A stretch of 64,000 bases of DNA from Erythrobacter sp. CCH5-A1 (GTDB lineage Bacteria; Pseudomonadota; Alphaproteobacteria; Sphingomonadales; Sphingomonadaceae): the NCBI RefSeq assembly GCF_001557115.1, contig NZ_LSKQ01000267.1:109157-173156 (forward strand), in the 5' to 3' direction. The position numbers and the translations under genes are program-made. The stretch's first letter is position 1. Each line of letters starts with the position of its first letter. This document shows positions 1-7,083 of the stretch, piece after piece. The notes beneath the pieces were generated by a model. The model did no database searches. It was not told the origin of the DNA and saw only the letters and a program-made list of their open reading frames with translations.

Positions 1-388
1 GGGAGTTCAGATTCCCGCGCTTTCGAACGCGGGCTGGCGCACTTTCCGGGTGGGGCCTCACGCCCCCCGGCGAAGGCCCGTGAAGCTCTGCGAGGCGAGC
101 TCAAATGTGTTTTGCAATCCTTTGTTTCGCAAGCCGGACTTGCGATGTCGTTTCCATACAAGTTTTGCAGATAGGCCTTGCGCAACCTTACCTATCCGCA
201 TTAGACCAAAGACGCGTTTTCACGGTTTTCTAGGAACTCGTGTACTAGGGCTCAGGAATTGTCGTGGCGGGAAACGCGACAATTCGATAGTTGCGCTCGC
301 CATGAGTTTTCGGCGATACAAGCTTGGCTGATCTTGTCCGTCTTCTGCGACCCGGACGGATAGGAACAGCCGAGGCGACGCAAGTCGC
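1..388. other. Non-coding-looking region
   Basis: No credible gene is seen here on either strand; the open frames that exist have no family resemblance and no good ribosome-binding site. Two hairpins are visible near the left edge: CCCGCG at 14-19 with CGCGGG at 28-33, and a GC-rich hairpin around 46-70. A 9-bp inverted repeat GAATTGTCG (256-264) / CGACAATTC (277-285) with a 12-base spacer could be an operator. The region is noticeably more AT-rich between about 105 and 300 than the neighbouring genes, as expected for regulatory or intergenic DNA. Confidence 0.5.
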
Positions 389-414
389 GGGGGCGGATCG
401 CAAGATCCGCCCCC
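389..414 (-). terminator. Hairpin terminator after the hsp20 gene
   Basis: A perfect 11-bp stem (389-399 with 404-414) closed by a GCAA tetraloop lies about 30 bases past the hsp20 stop codon. On the minus strand no T-run follows, while on the plus strand ATTCGTTTT follows, so it may act in both directions. Confidence 0.6.
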
Positions 415-445
415 ATTCGTTTTCAGACGTCGTCTGCCGGTTCGC

Positions 446-925
446 TCAGGCAGCGCTGGCGGTGTCCTCGCCATCGGCCGAGGGGACGGCGGTCAGCGTC
501 GCAGTGCCGCCGATCGCGATCTTGCGCGGCTTCATCGCATCAGGAACCTCGCGCACCAGATCGATGATCAGCAGGCCGTCGGCGAGGTCCGCCCGCTCGA
601 CCCGCACGAAATCGGCGAGCTCGAAGCGCCGCTCGAAGCCGCGGTTGGCGATGCCGACGTGGATCAGCTCGGAGCCGTCCTCGGCTTCCTCGCGCTTCTT
701 GCCCTGCACGGTCAGCAGGTTCTGCTGCGCGGTGATGTCGATATCGCCGGGGCGGAAGCCGGCCACCGCGAGCGTGATGCGGTAATTGTCCTCACCGCGG
801 CGCGAGATGTTGAAGGGGGGATAATTGTCGCCCGCATTGAGGCGCGCCTGGTTCTCGAGCAGGTCGAACAGGCGGTCGAAGCCCACGGTGGAGCGGCGGT
901 AGGGGGTGAAATCGAAACGCGACAT
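446..925 (-). CDS. Hsp20/IbpA-family small heat-shock protein
   Basis: An ATP-independent cytoplasmic holdase that keeps unfolding proteins soluble until DnaK/ClpB refold them. The 159-residue product has the family layout: a short N-terminal arm containing VGFDRLFDLLE, an alpha-crystallin domain at about 37-130 with the PGDIDI and GFERRFELAD signatures, and a C-terminal I-A-I motif (136-138) used for oligomer assembly. The ATG at 925 is chosen over upstream in-frame codons because GAGGA lies eight bases before it and because family members start here. A sigma-32-like promoter and a structured leader precede it, so heat induction is likely both transcriptional and translational. It is monocistronic and followed by a strong hairpin. 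Confidence 0.93.
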   Translation of the reverse strand: MSRFDFTPYRRSTVGFDRLFDLLENQARLNAGDNYPPFNISRRGEDNYRITLAVAGFRPGDIDITAQQNLLTVQGKKREEAEDGSELIHVGIANRGFERRFELADFVRVERADLADGLLIIDLVREVPDAMKPRKIAIGGTATLTAVPSADGEDTASAA

Positions 926-1028
926 CGTGCAAATCCTCTTCACGAGCAATTTGGGTCTGACGCGGGCCTGCCGGATGCAGCACCCGCCTTGCCGCCGTTC
1001 GTTTCCCGAGACTGGCGAAACGCGGCGA
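926..1028 (-). promoter_or_regulatory. ROSE-like RNA thermometer candidate in the hsp20 leader
   Basis: The predicted leader is about 100 nt and folds into several hairpins. One pairs GCGGG/CCCGC (962-966 with 983-987). The last hairpin (931-952) pairs AAATT-G-CTC with GAGGATTT, so the ribosome-binding site GAGGA is buried and a single G is left bulged opposite it. That TTGCT/AGGA pairing with an extra G is the hallmark of ROSE elements, which are known upstream of alphaproteobacterial small heat-shock genes. The pairing is read directly from the sequence; temperature sensing is inference. Confidence 0.6.
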
Positions 1029-1034
1029 CTGTGC

Positions 1035-1064
1035 TTATCTGGTTTTCGCAAATCAGCTTTCAAG
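1035..1064 (-). promoter_or_regulatory. RpoH (sigma-32) type promoter for hsp20
   Basis: Reading the minus strand, a perfect CTTGAAA (1064-1058) is followed after 15 bases by CCAGATAA (1042-1035). This fits the alphaproteobacterial heat-shock pattern CTTG-N18-CYAT. Transcription would start near 1028. It lies just upstream of the grxC start codon on the other strand. Confidence 0.6.
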
Positions 1065-1074
1065 AGGGTCCGAA

Positions 1075-1338
1075 ATGGCTGCCCCGCATATCGATATCTA
1101 CACCAAGTTCGCCTGCCCCTTCTGCGTGCGCGCCAAGCGCCTGCTGACCGAGAAGGGCGCGGTCTTCACCGAACATGACATCACCATGGGTGGCCCGCGC
1201 CGCGCGGAAATGCTCGCCCGTGCGCCGAATGCGATGACGGTGCCGCAGATTTTCATCGGCGAAGTCCACGTGGGCGGGAGCGACGATCTCGCCGCGCTCG
1301 AACGCGAGGGCAAGCTCGATGCGCTGCTGGCGGGCTAG
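1075..1338 (+). CDS. grxC: Glutaredoxin 3
   Basis: An 87-residue dithiol glutaredoxin that uses glutathione to reduce protein and mixed disulfides in the cytoplasm. The CPFC active site is at residues 14-17, followed by the glutathione-binding T-V-P loop (TVPQIFIG) and the GGSDDL motif, all in canonical positions. GAGGG sits about nine bases before the ATG. It leads a grxC-amidase-DUF1178 cluster with spacers of 15 and 6 bases, an order common in alphaproteobacteria, so the three are probably co-transcribed. Confidence 0.96.
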   Translation: MAAPHIDIYTKFACPFCVRAKRLLTEKGAVFTEHDITMGGPRRAEMLARAPNAMTVPQIFIGEVHVGGSDDLAALEREGKLDALLAG

Positions 1339-1353
1339 GGGGCTGGCCGGCTG

Positions 1354-2178
1354 ATGCCCAGGATCGCACTCTTGCAGATGACCTCAGGGGTAGACCCCGA
1401 GGCGAATTTCGGCGCCATCGCCGATGCCGCAAGGGCGGCGGCGGGGGAGGGCGCGGCGATGCTGTTCACGCCCGAAATGTCGCTGCTGCTCGATCGCGAT
1501 CGGGGGCGGGGGGCGGGGCATATCCTGCCGCAGGCCCGCTCACCCTTCGTCCCGCGTTTCGCTGCGCTGGCCGAAGAAACCGGCATCACGATCGCGCTCG
1601 GCTCGATGGCGGTCGCGCACGAGGCGGGCGAGAAGTACGCCAACCGCTCGATGGTCTTCGCGCCCGGCAGCCCCGCGCCTGTGACCTACGACAAGGTCCA
1701 CATGTTCGACGTCGATCTCGCCACGGGTGAGAGCTGGCGGGAGAGCAACGCCTACGAACCAGGCCGCGCGGTGGTGACGGTGGAGGACACGCCCGTCGGC
1801 CGGCTCGGGCTGGCGGTGTGCTACGACATGCGCTTTCCAGCGCTGTGGGGCGCGCTGGGCGACCGGCGCTGCGACGCGATCGCGCTTCCCGCCGCTTTCA
1901 CCAAGCCGACCGGCGCGGCGCACTGGCACGTGATGCTGCGCGCCCGCGCGATCGAGGCGCAGGCCTTCGTCATCGCCGCAGCCCAGGTCGGCCACCACGA
2001 GGACGGGCGCGAGACCTATGGGCACAGCCTCGTGGTCGACCCCTGGGGCGAAGTGCTGCTCGACATGGGCGGCGAGGCACCGGGGCTCGGTTTCTGCGAC
2101 ATCGACCTTGCCCGCATCGCCGCCGTGCGCGCGCAGGTTCCGGCCCTTGCCAACCGGCGGGAAATCGCCAAATCCTGA
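1354..2178 (+). CDS. Carbon-nitrogen hydrolase (nitrilase superfamily, Nit-type amidase)
   Basis: A 274-residue cytoplasmic amidase of the Nit1/Nit2 branch. The catalytic triad is visible as E41 (FTPEMS), K114 (YDKVHMFD) and C156 (AVCYDMRFP). The spacing and the sequence after the cysteine match deaminated-glutathione amidase and omega-amidase rather than true nitrilases. Its place immediately after grxC supports a role in repairing or clearing glutathione-derived side products, but the substrate is inferred from family and context only. It is complete and starts 15 bases after grxC. Confidence 0.9.
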   Translation: MPRIALLQMTSGVDPEANFGAIADAARAAAGEGAAMLFTPEMSLLLDRDRGRGAGHILPQARSPFVPRFAALAEETGITIALGSMAVAHEAGEKYANRSMVFAPGSPAPVTYDKVHMFDVDLATGESWRESNAYEPGRAVVTVEDTPVGRLGLAVCYDMRFPALWGALGDRRCDAIALPAAFTKPTGAAHWHVMLRARAIEAQAFVIAAAQVGHHEDGRETYGHSLVVDPWGEVLLDMGGEAPGLGFCDIDLARIAAVRAQVPALANRREIAKS

Positions 2179-2184
2179 CCTGCC

Positions 2185-2649
2185 ATGATCGTTTATGACC
2201 TAGCATGCACCGAAGGCCACCGGTTCGAAGGGTGGTTCGGCTCCTCGGGTGACTTCGAAGACCAGCGCGCGCGCGGGCTCCTGTGCTGCCCGTCCTGCGG
2301 CACGTCCGACGTGACCAAGGCGCCGATGGCCCCGGCCGTGCCCGCCAAGGGCAACAGCCGCCAGGACGTGCCCCCGCCCGAGACGCGGCCGATGGCCAAC
2401 ACCCCGATGCCGCCGCAGGTGCAGCAGGCGCTCGCCGCGCTCGCCAAGGCGCAGGCCGAGGCGCTCAAGCACTCCACCTGGGTCGGCGACAGGTTCGCCG
2501 AGGAAACCCGCAAGATGCACTATGGCGAGCGTGACGAAGCCCCGATCCACGGGCAGGCAAGCCTCGCCGAGGCCAAGGCGCTGATCGAGGAAGGCGTGCC
2601 GGTCGCGCCCCTGCCGTTCCCGGTGGCGCCGCCTGAGAAACTCAATTGA
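2185..2649 (+). CDS. DUF1178 family protein
   Basis: A 154-residue protein of unknown function, widespread in alphaproteobacteria. It opens with the family signature MIVYDLAC..GHRFEGWF and carries a CPSCG motif near residue 35, so residues 1-45 look like a small zinc-ribbon-like module (C8 with C35 and C38 as possible ligands). A Pro/Ala-rich linker and a helical C-terminal half follow, with a conserved-looking segment TRKMHYGERDEAPIHGQA. It is the last gene of the grxC cluster. The zinc role is inference. Confidence 0.88.
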   Translation: MIVYDLACTEGHRFEGWFGSSGDFEDQRARGLLCCPSCGTSDVTKAPMAPAVPAKGNSRQDVPPPETRPMANTPMPPQVQQALAALAKAQAEALKHSTWVGDRFAEETRKMHYGERDEAPIHGQASLAEAKALIEEGVPVAPLPFPVAPPEKLN

Positions 2650-2682
2650 TTGGTCACGTCCGGCTGCTATTGGATGCGACGG

Positions 2683-2759
2683 GACCCCGTAGCTCAGCAG
2701 GATAGAGCATCAGATTCCTAATCTGAGGGCCGCGCGTTCGAATCGCGCCGGGGTCACCA
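2683..2759 (+). tRNA. tRNA-Arg (anticodon CCT)
   Basis: A complete cloverleaf: acceptor GACCCCG/CGGGGTC, D-arm with AGCTCAGCAGGATAGAGC, anticodon stem TCAGA/TCTGA around loop TTCCTAA giving anticodon CCT, and T-arm with GTTCGAATC. The 3' CCA is encoded. It reads the rare AGG arginine codon. Confidence 0.96.
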
Positions 2760-2797
2760 TTCCCCTGCAATCGCGCTGCTTCGTTCCGGTCAGCTCG

Positions 2798-2827
2798 CCC
2801 GGCGCACGGCTTTGCGTGCGGGCCGGG
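2798..2827 (+). terminator. Hairpin downstream of tRNA-Arg
   Basis: CCCGGCGCAC pairs with GTGCG plus CCGGG across a two-base bulge and an eight-base loop. It is about 40 bases past the tRNA and probably ends its transcript, although an A-run rather than a T-run follows on this strand. Confidence 0.4.
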
Positions 2828-2851
2828 CACGCAAAAAAGGGCGCTCGGCCC

Positions 2852-2981
2852 AACCGGAGTGAGGGGGCTTTCGCCCGGTCATTCGGTATTCGGCCGTAAC
2901 GCCCTTCTTGGGGAAAGGCATTCGGCTTAACCGGAGCGAGCAAAGCGTTGCTTCCTCATTCGGTATGTGGCCGTAGTGCCC
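2852..2981. repeat. Two imperfect 77-bp-spaced tandem repeat units
   Basis: AACCGGAG(T/C)GAG recurs at 2852 and 2929, and CATTCGGTAT followed by GGCCGTA and GCCCTTC recurs at 2880 and 2957, both with a 77-base offset. Between these conserved blocks each unit has a different small hairpin (GGGC-TTTC-GCCC in the first, GCAA-AGCG-TTGC in the second). The sequence is non-coding. A short uncharacterised intergenic repeat family is the simplest reading. Confidence 0.6.
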
Positions 2982-3042
2982 TTCGGAAACCCGTTTACCT
3001 TGGGAAGGTTAAGAAAGTCTTTCCTGTAAATTGCTTTTCTTG

Positions 3043-4266
3043 TCAGACCGATTGGACACCGGACGCGTCCTTCCACCGCCGCTCGGCAAGGAGCGAGAGC
3101 GCCACCACCGCGCAGCTCTTTGCCAGCAGCAGCGCGCAGGTTGCGCCCCATCCGCCGAGGTCGAACACCGCCGTCCCCGCCGCGCTGCCGATCGCGCCGC
3201 CCACGAACATTGTGACGATATAGCTGGTGGTGAGCCGGGTGCGGATTTCGGGGGCGAGGGAGAACAGCGTCATGCGGCCGGTCACATCGATCGTCGGGCC
3301 CACGAGATTGGTGATAAACAACGGCACCGCCACGGCCCAGATCGAGAAACCGAGCGGATAGAACAGGGCGATTCCCGCCAGCTGGACGATTGCCGCCGCG
3401 ATCCGGGCGCGGCGCGGGCCTACCTTGTCTGCCCAGCGTCCGAGGCGCGGGGTGGTGAAGACGCTCACCGCCGCGATCCCCGCGAGATAGCCGACATCGT
3501 CGGTGCCGTAGCCCATCGCCGGCCCGGTCAGGTGGAGCGCGAGAGCCAGCCAGCTCGCGGTGAAGATCGCGAAATTGAGCCCCTGGATCGCGGCCGAAAT
3601 GCGCATGTCGGGATGCCGCGCGGCGAGGGTGAAGACCGAGGCGATCACGGCGCGGTACCCCGCCGGCGGCTGCTTGGCGCCGGCGGCCTCGCTCTTCATC
3701 GCCACCGGCAGGAAGGCGGTCACCGCCACCATCAGCACCAGCGCGCAGACGTAGACCGTGTGCCAGTCCGCGCGCGCGGCGATGATCCCGGCGCCCACGC
3801 GCGCGACCAGAATGCCGAAGATCACCGCTGCGGTCAGCTGCGCGGTAACGGCGCCGAGCCGCTCGGGCGCGACGCGCTTGGAGGCGTAGGCGGGGATCAG
3901 GTAGGGCGCGATGGTGAAGAAGCCGAGCAGGGTCGAGGCGGCGGTGAAGGCGACGAAGCCGGGCGCGAGCACCATGCCGGCAAGGCACAGGGTCTGCCCG
4001 GCCACGAACGCGAGGCACAGCGTCCGGTTGCGGTAGAAATCCCCAAGCGGCAGCAGCAGCAGGATGCCGAGCGCCAGCGCCAGTTGGTTGAGCGCCGGCA
4101 CCAGCCCGATCTCGGCCTCGCCCACGCGGAAGGCCCGGGCGACTTCGCCGATGATCGGGTGGATGTAATAGGCATTGGCCGTCACCACCGCGATGGTGAG
4201 CGCCAGCGCCCGCTCCTGCGTGCGGGTGAGATATACGGGGGCAGGGGCGGGCGCGGCGTCGGTCAA
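3043..4266 (-). CDS. MFS transporter
   Basis: A 407-residue inner-membrane major facilitator with about twelve hydrophobic helices; the first begins near RALALTIAVVTANAYY and the GVGEAEIGLVPALNQL-like region resembles MFS loop 2-3. It looks like the drug/arabinose-efflux branch, but the substrate is unknown. The start is taken as TTG because it overlaps the dehalogenase stop as TTGA, and the longer frame would read far into that gene. The arrangement implies translational coupling to the dehalogenase, so export or import of a halogenated compound or its product is a reasonable inference. Confidence 0.82.
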   Translation of the reverse strand: MTDAAPAPAPVYLTRTQERALALTIAVVTANAYYIHPIIGEVARAFRVGEAEIGLVPALNQLALALGILLLLPLGDFYRNRTLCLAFVAGQTLCLAGMVLAPGFVAFTAASTLLGFFTIAPYLIPAYASKRVAPERLGAVTAQLTAAVIFGILVARVGAGIIAARADWHTVYVCALVLMVAVTAFLPVAMKSEAAGAKQPPAGYRAVIASVFTLAARHPDMRISAAIQGLNFAIFTASWLALALHLTGPAMGYGTDDVGYLAGIAAVSVFTTPRLGRWADKVGPRRARIAAAIVQLAGIALFYPLGFSIWAVAVPLFITNLVGPTIDVTGRMTLFSLAPEIRTRLTTSYIVTMFVGGAIGSAAGTAVFDLGGWGATCALLLAKSCAVVALSLLAERRWKDASGVQSV

Positions 4267-5180
4267 GGCAGAAAGCCGGCCTTCCGCGCGGTTTCGATCA
4301 CGCCTTGCGAGAGCGCCTCGGGGTGGTCTTCCTGGCTGAAATGCCCGCACCTGGGCAGCATCGCGTGGGGCTGGCCTGCCGCGCCCTTGATCCGTCCGGT
4401 GAGGAGCGGCGCGGCGCGGCCGAGCACCGGATCATCCTCGCCGAACAGGGTGAGGAAGGGCTTGTCGAAGCCTGCCAGCCCCTCCCACGCGGCGATGTTG
4501 TCGGCGACACCCTCCTTGTCGTCCTCGATCGGGACCAGCTGCGGGAAGGCGCGCGCGCCGGCCTTGCTGGGCTCGTCGGGGAAGGGGGCGTCATAGGCGG
4601 CGATCTCTTCAGGGGAGAGCCCGCTCTGGCAGCCGCGGTGCATGATGCCTCCGATGCGGAATTCGGGCGAGGAGCGGGCGAATTCGCGCCACGCGAGGAA
4701 GCCCTCCGAGGCCTTGCCCCCGCCGGTCGGGAGAAAGGTGTTGCTGGCGACGACAAAGGCGAAACGCTCCGGCTCCTGCCCGACGATGCGCAGACCCAGC
4801 AGCCCGCCCCAGTCCTGACAGAACAGCCCGGCGAGGTCTGGCACCACGGCATTGCGCCACTGCTTGAGCCAGTCGACGTGTCGGGCGTAGGTGTAATACT
4901 CCTGCGCGTCCGGCTTGTCGCTCTTGCCGAAGCCGATGAGGTCGGGCGCGAGGCAGCGGAAGCCTGCCGCGACCAGCAGCGGGATCATCTTGCGGTAGAG
5001 GTAGGACCACGAAGGCTCGCCGTGAAACAGCAGCAGCGGGGGCGCGTCCTTCGGGCCCTCGTCGAGGTAATGCATGCGGGCGGTGAGGCCATCGCCCAGA
5101 TCGATCGTCAGCCAGTTCTCGGCGAAAGGATAGTCGGGCAGGTCCTCGAAACGGGTGGGGTCGTGGGCGATGATCTGCAT
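4263..5180 (-). CDS. dhmA: Haloalkane dehalogenase (HLD-I type, alpha/beta hydrolase)
   Basis: Hydrolyses a carbon-halogen bond to an alcohol and halide. The 305-residue protein has the full subfamily-I set: oxyanion HGEPSWSYLYRKM (H53-G-E-P), nucleophile D123 within CQDWGG, halide-binding W124 and a second tryptophan W164 at the DhlA W175 position, acid D250 in GEDDPVLG, and base H280 in CGHFSQED. These residues argue for a true dehalogenase rather than an epoxide hydrolase. The ATG at 5180 fits the family length. It is divergent from an acyl-CoA dehydrogenase and coupled to an MFS gene. The natural substrate cannot be read from sequence. Confidence 0.88.
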   Translation of the reverse strand: MQIIAHDPTRFEDLPDYPFAENWLTIDLGDGLTARMHYLDEGPKDAPPLLLFHGEPSWSYLYRKMIPLLVAAGFRCLAPDLIGFGKSDKPDAQEYYTYARHVDWLKQWRNAVVPDLAGLFCQDWGGLLGLRIVGQEPERFAFVVASNTFLPTGGGKASEGFLAWREFARSSPEFRIGGIMHRGCQSGLSPEEIAAYDAPFPDEPSKAGARAFPQLVPIEDDKEGVADNIAAWEGLAGFDKPFLTLFGEDDPVLGRAAPLLTGRIKGAAGQPHAMLPRCGHFSQEDHPEALSQGVIETARKAGFLP

Positions 5181-5242
5181 GGGCTCTCTCCCTCTCGTGG
5201 TCAGTCGGTAGCAGATCGAAACGGGATTGCCAGAGTGCACGT

Positions 5243-5254
5243 CTTTCGCGAAAG
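5243..5254. promoter_or_regulatory. Palindrome in the divergent dehalogenase/acyl-CoA dehydrogenase promoter region
   Basis: CTTTCGCGAAAG is a perfect 12-bp palindrome midway in the 144-base divergent spacer, and a second dyad CACCCAAATTGGTG lies just beside it. Such paired dyads are typical operator sites for a TetR- or GntR-type regulator, but no such regulator is encoded nearby. Confidence 0.4.
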
Positions 5255-5324
5255 CACCCAAATTGGTGAGGTGGACTTGGCAAGCGCGAGCAGGCAATCC
5301 CCGGCGCCACAAGGAGAGAGATAC

Positions 5325-6494
5325 GTGCCGCAATCCGCCCACGAACCCGAGGAACTCGCTGAAATCCGCCGCGCGGTGCGCCAGCTTTGCGATGGCTTTC
5401 CCGGCGAATACTGGCGGGCGAAGGACGCGGTGCGCGCATACCCCGCCGAATTCGTCGATGCGCTGACGCAGGCCGGCTTCCTCGCCGCGCTGATCCCGAC
5501 CCAGCACGGCGGCAGCGGCCTCAGCCTCGAGGCGGCCTGCGTGATCATGGAGGAGATCCAGGCGAGCGGGTGCAACGGATCGAGCGCGCACGCCCAGATG
5601 TACATCATGAATACGCTGCTGCGCTACGGCTCGCCGGAGCAGAAGGCGGCCTATCTCCCTCGCATCGCCAGCGGCGAGTTGCGCTTGCAGGCCTTCGGCG
5701 TGTCCGAGCCCACCAGTGGCACCGATACCCTAAGCCTCAAGACCCGCGCGGTCCGCGACGGTGACCACTACGTCATCAACGGCCAGAAGATCTGGACCAG
5801 CCGCGCCGAGCATTCCGACCTCATGCTCCTCCTCGCCCGCACCACCCCGCGCGAGGAGGCGGCGAGCAAGACCGAAGGCCTTTCGATCTTCCTCGTCGAC
5901 ATGCAGGCCGCGCTCCAGAACGGCATGACCGTCAAGCCCATCCGCACGATGATGAACCATTCCAGCTGCGAAGTGTTCTTCGACGATCTGCGCATCCCCG
6001 CCAGCGGGCTGGTGGGGGAGGAGGGGAAGGGCTTTCGCTACATCCTCTCAGGCATGAACGCCGAGCGCATCCTGATCGCTGCCGAGTGCATCGGGGACGC
6101 CAAGTGGTTCATCGAGAAGGCGACGGGATACGCGAAGGACCGGAGCGTCTTCGCGCGGCCCATCGGCCAGAATCAGGGCGTCCAGTTCCCGATTGCGCGG
6201 GCCTATGCCCAGATGCGCGCTGCCGAGCTGATGGTGCACCACGCTGCGCGGGTCTATGACGAGGGCGGGAACCCGGGCGAGGAAGCCAACATGGCCAAGC
6301 TTCTCGCCTCCGAAGCCAGCTGGGCGGCCGCGGACATGAGCGTCCAGACCTTCGGCGGTTTCGGATTTGCCGAGGAATATGACGTCGAACGCAAGTTCCG
6401 CGAGGCGCGGCTCTATACCGTCGCGCCGATCTCGACCAACCTCATCCTCTCCTACCTTGCCGAGCACGTGCTCGGCCTGCCGCGCTCTTACTGA
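5325..6494 (+). CDS. Acyl-CoA dehydrogenase
   Basis: A 389-residue FAD enzyme that introduces the alpha-beta double bond into an acyl-CoA. The N-terminal helical domain, FAD/substrate-binding middle domain (FGVSEPTSGTD, QKIWTSRAEHSD) and C-terminal helical domain (QTFGGFGFAEEYDVERKFREARLY) are complete. The usual C-terminal catalytic glutamate is absent: that segment reads RLYTVAPISTN. E247 in MNAERILIAAE occupies the helix-G position used as base by isovaleryl- and long-chain acyl-CoA dehydrogenases. The GTG start has AAGGAGAG seven bases upstream, and the longer open frame is antisense to the dehalogenase. A branched or isoprenoid acyl-CoA substrate is plausible but not proven. Confidence 0.92.
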   Translation: MPQSAHEPEELAEIRRAVRQLCDGFPGEYWRAKDAVRAYPAEFVDALTQAGFLAALIPTQHGGSGLSLEAACVIMEEIQASGCNGSSAHAQMYIMNTLLRYGSPEQKAAYLPRIASGELRLQAFGVSEPTSGTDTLSLKTRAVRDGDHYVINGQKIWTSRAEHSDLMLLLARTTPREEAASKTEGLSIFLVDMQAALQNGMTVKPIRTMMNHSSCEVFFDDLRIPASGLVGEEGKGFRYILSGMNAERILIAAECIGDAKWFIEKATGYAKDRSVFARPIGQNQGVQFPIARAYAQMRAAELMVHHAARVYDEGGNPGEEANMAKLLASEASWAAADMSVQTFGGFGFAEEYDVERKFREARLYTVAPISTNLILSYLAEHVLGLPRSY

Positions 6495-6622
6495 AAACCT
6501 CGGGCAATCCCCGTTTTGTTGCGCATTCGGGCGCATTCCCCTTGCGGCGCAGGCCCAACTATGATTCTGTGCATACCGAAGCCGCGCGCGGGATTTGCGC
6601 GGCCAGGGGGCTGTTTGGCATC

Positions 6623-6925
6623 ATGCGCAAACCGGTGACGGAAAGCAGGCTGAAGCGGGTGGTGGCGCTGAGTGCGCTGCTGCTGCTGGCGGGCTATGCC
6701 GTGGCGGGTCCCACGGGCCTGCTTGCGTGGAGCGAAAACGCCGCCGCGCTCGAAGCCCGCAAGGCCGAGATCGCCAAGCTCACCGAAAAGCGCGATGGGC
6801 TGCGCAACCGGGTCAGCCTGCTCGATCCCGATGCGGCCGATCCCGATCTCGCCAGCGAATTGGTGCGCGACCAGCTCGGCGTGATGCGCGAGGACGAAGT
6901 GGTCATCACCCTCGAGGACGAGTGA
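6623..6925 (+). CDS. ftsB: Cell-division protein FtsB/DivIC
   Basis: A 100-residue bitopic division protein that with FtsL and FtsQ recruits the septal peptidoglycan synthase. A basic N-terminus is followed by one transmembrane helix (about 13-31) and a short coiled coil (about 38-70, ALEARKAEIAKLTEKRDGLRNRV), then the family LLDPDAADPDLASELVRDQLG motif, which clearly marks septum-formation initiators. The ATG at 6623 places the helix correctly; the longer frame adds a non-conserved leader. It precedes the pdhAB genes, an arrangement usual in this order. Confidence 0.92.
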   Translation: MRKPVTESRLKRVVALSALLLLAGYAVAGPTGLLAWSENAAALEARKAEIAKLTEKRDGLRNRVSLLDPDAADPDLASELVRDQLGVMREDEVVITLEDE

Positions 6926-6993
6926 ACCGCCGGGACCTCAAGCAAATCGTGCTGATTTCGTATGCGCGTTCGTTTTTCTGCAACGCCTTGCCG

Positions 6994-7023
6994 TTGCGTC
7001 ACCCCCGCTAGCCTGCCTATAGA
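6994..7023 (+). promoter_or_regulatory. Candidate promoter of pdhA-pdhB
   Basis: TTGCGT (6994-6999) and TATAGA (7018-7023) are separated by 18 bases, in the 158-base gap between ftsB and pdhA. The match to the housekeeping consensus is fair. Confidence 0.4.
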
Positions 7024-7083
7024 AGACAGCGTTGGACGGCGCTTCTCCTCCCCATGAGCGCGCCCTAGAGAGGGATACTTGCC

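Noticed and set aside
14..33. A tRNA/tmRNA T-arm-like hairpin at the left edge (CCCGCG-CTTTCGAA-CGCGGG)
   Set aside because: The loop has eight bases and no acceptor stem or CCA follows, so there is no support for a tRNA or tmRNA half.
4305..5324. A 340-codon N-terminal extension of the acyl-CoA dehydrogenase
   Set aside because: It is antisense to the dehalogenase. The GTG at 5325 has a strong ribosome-binding site and gives the normal family length.
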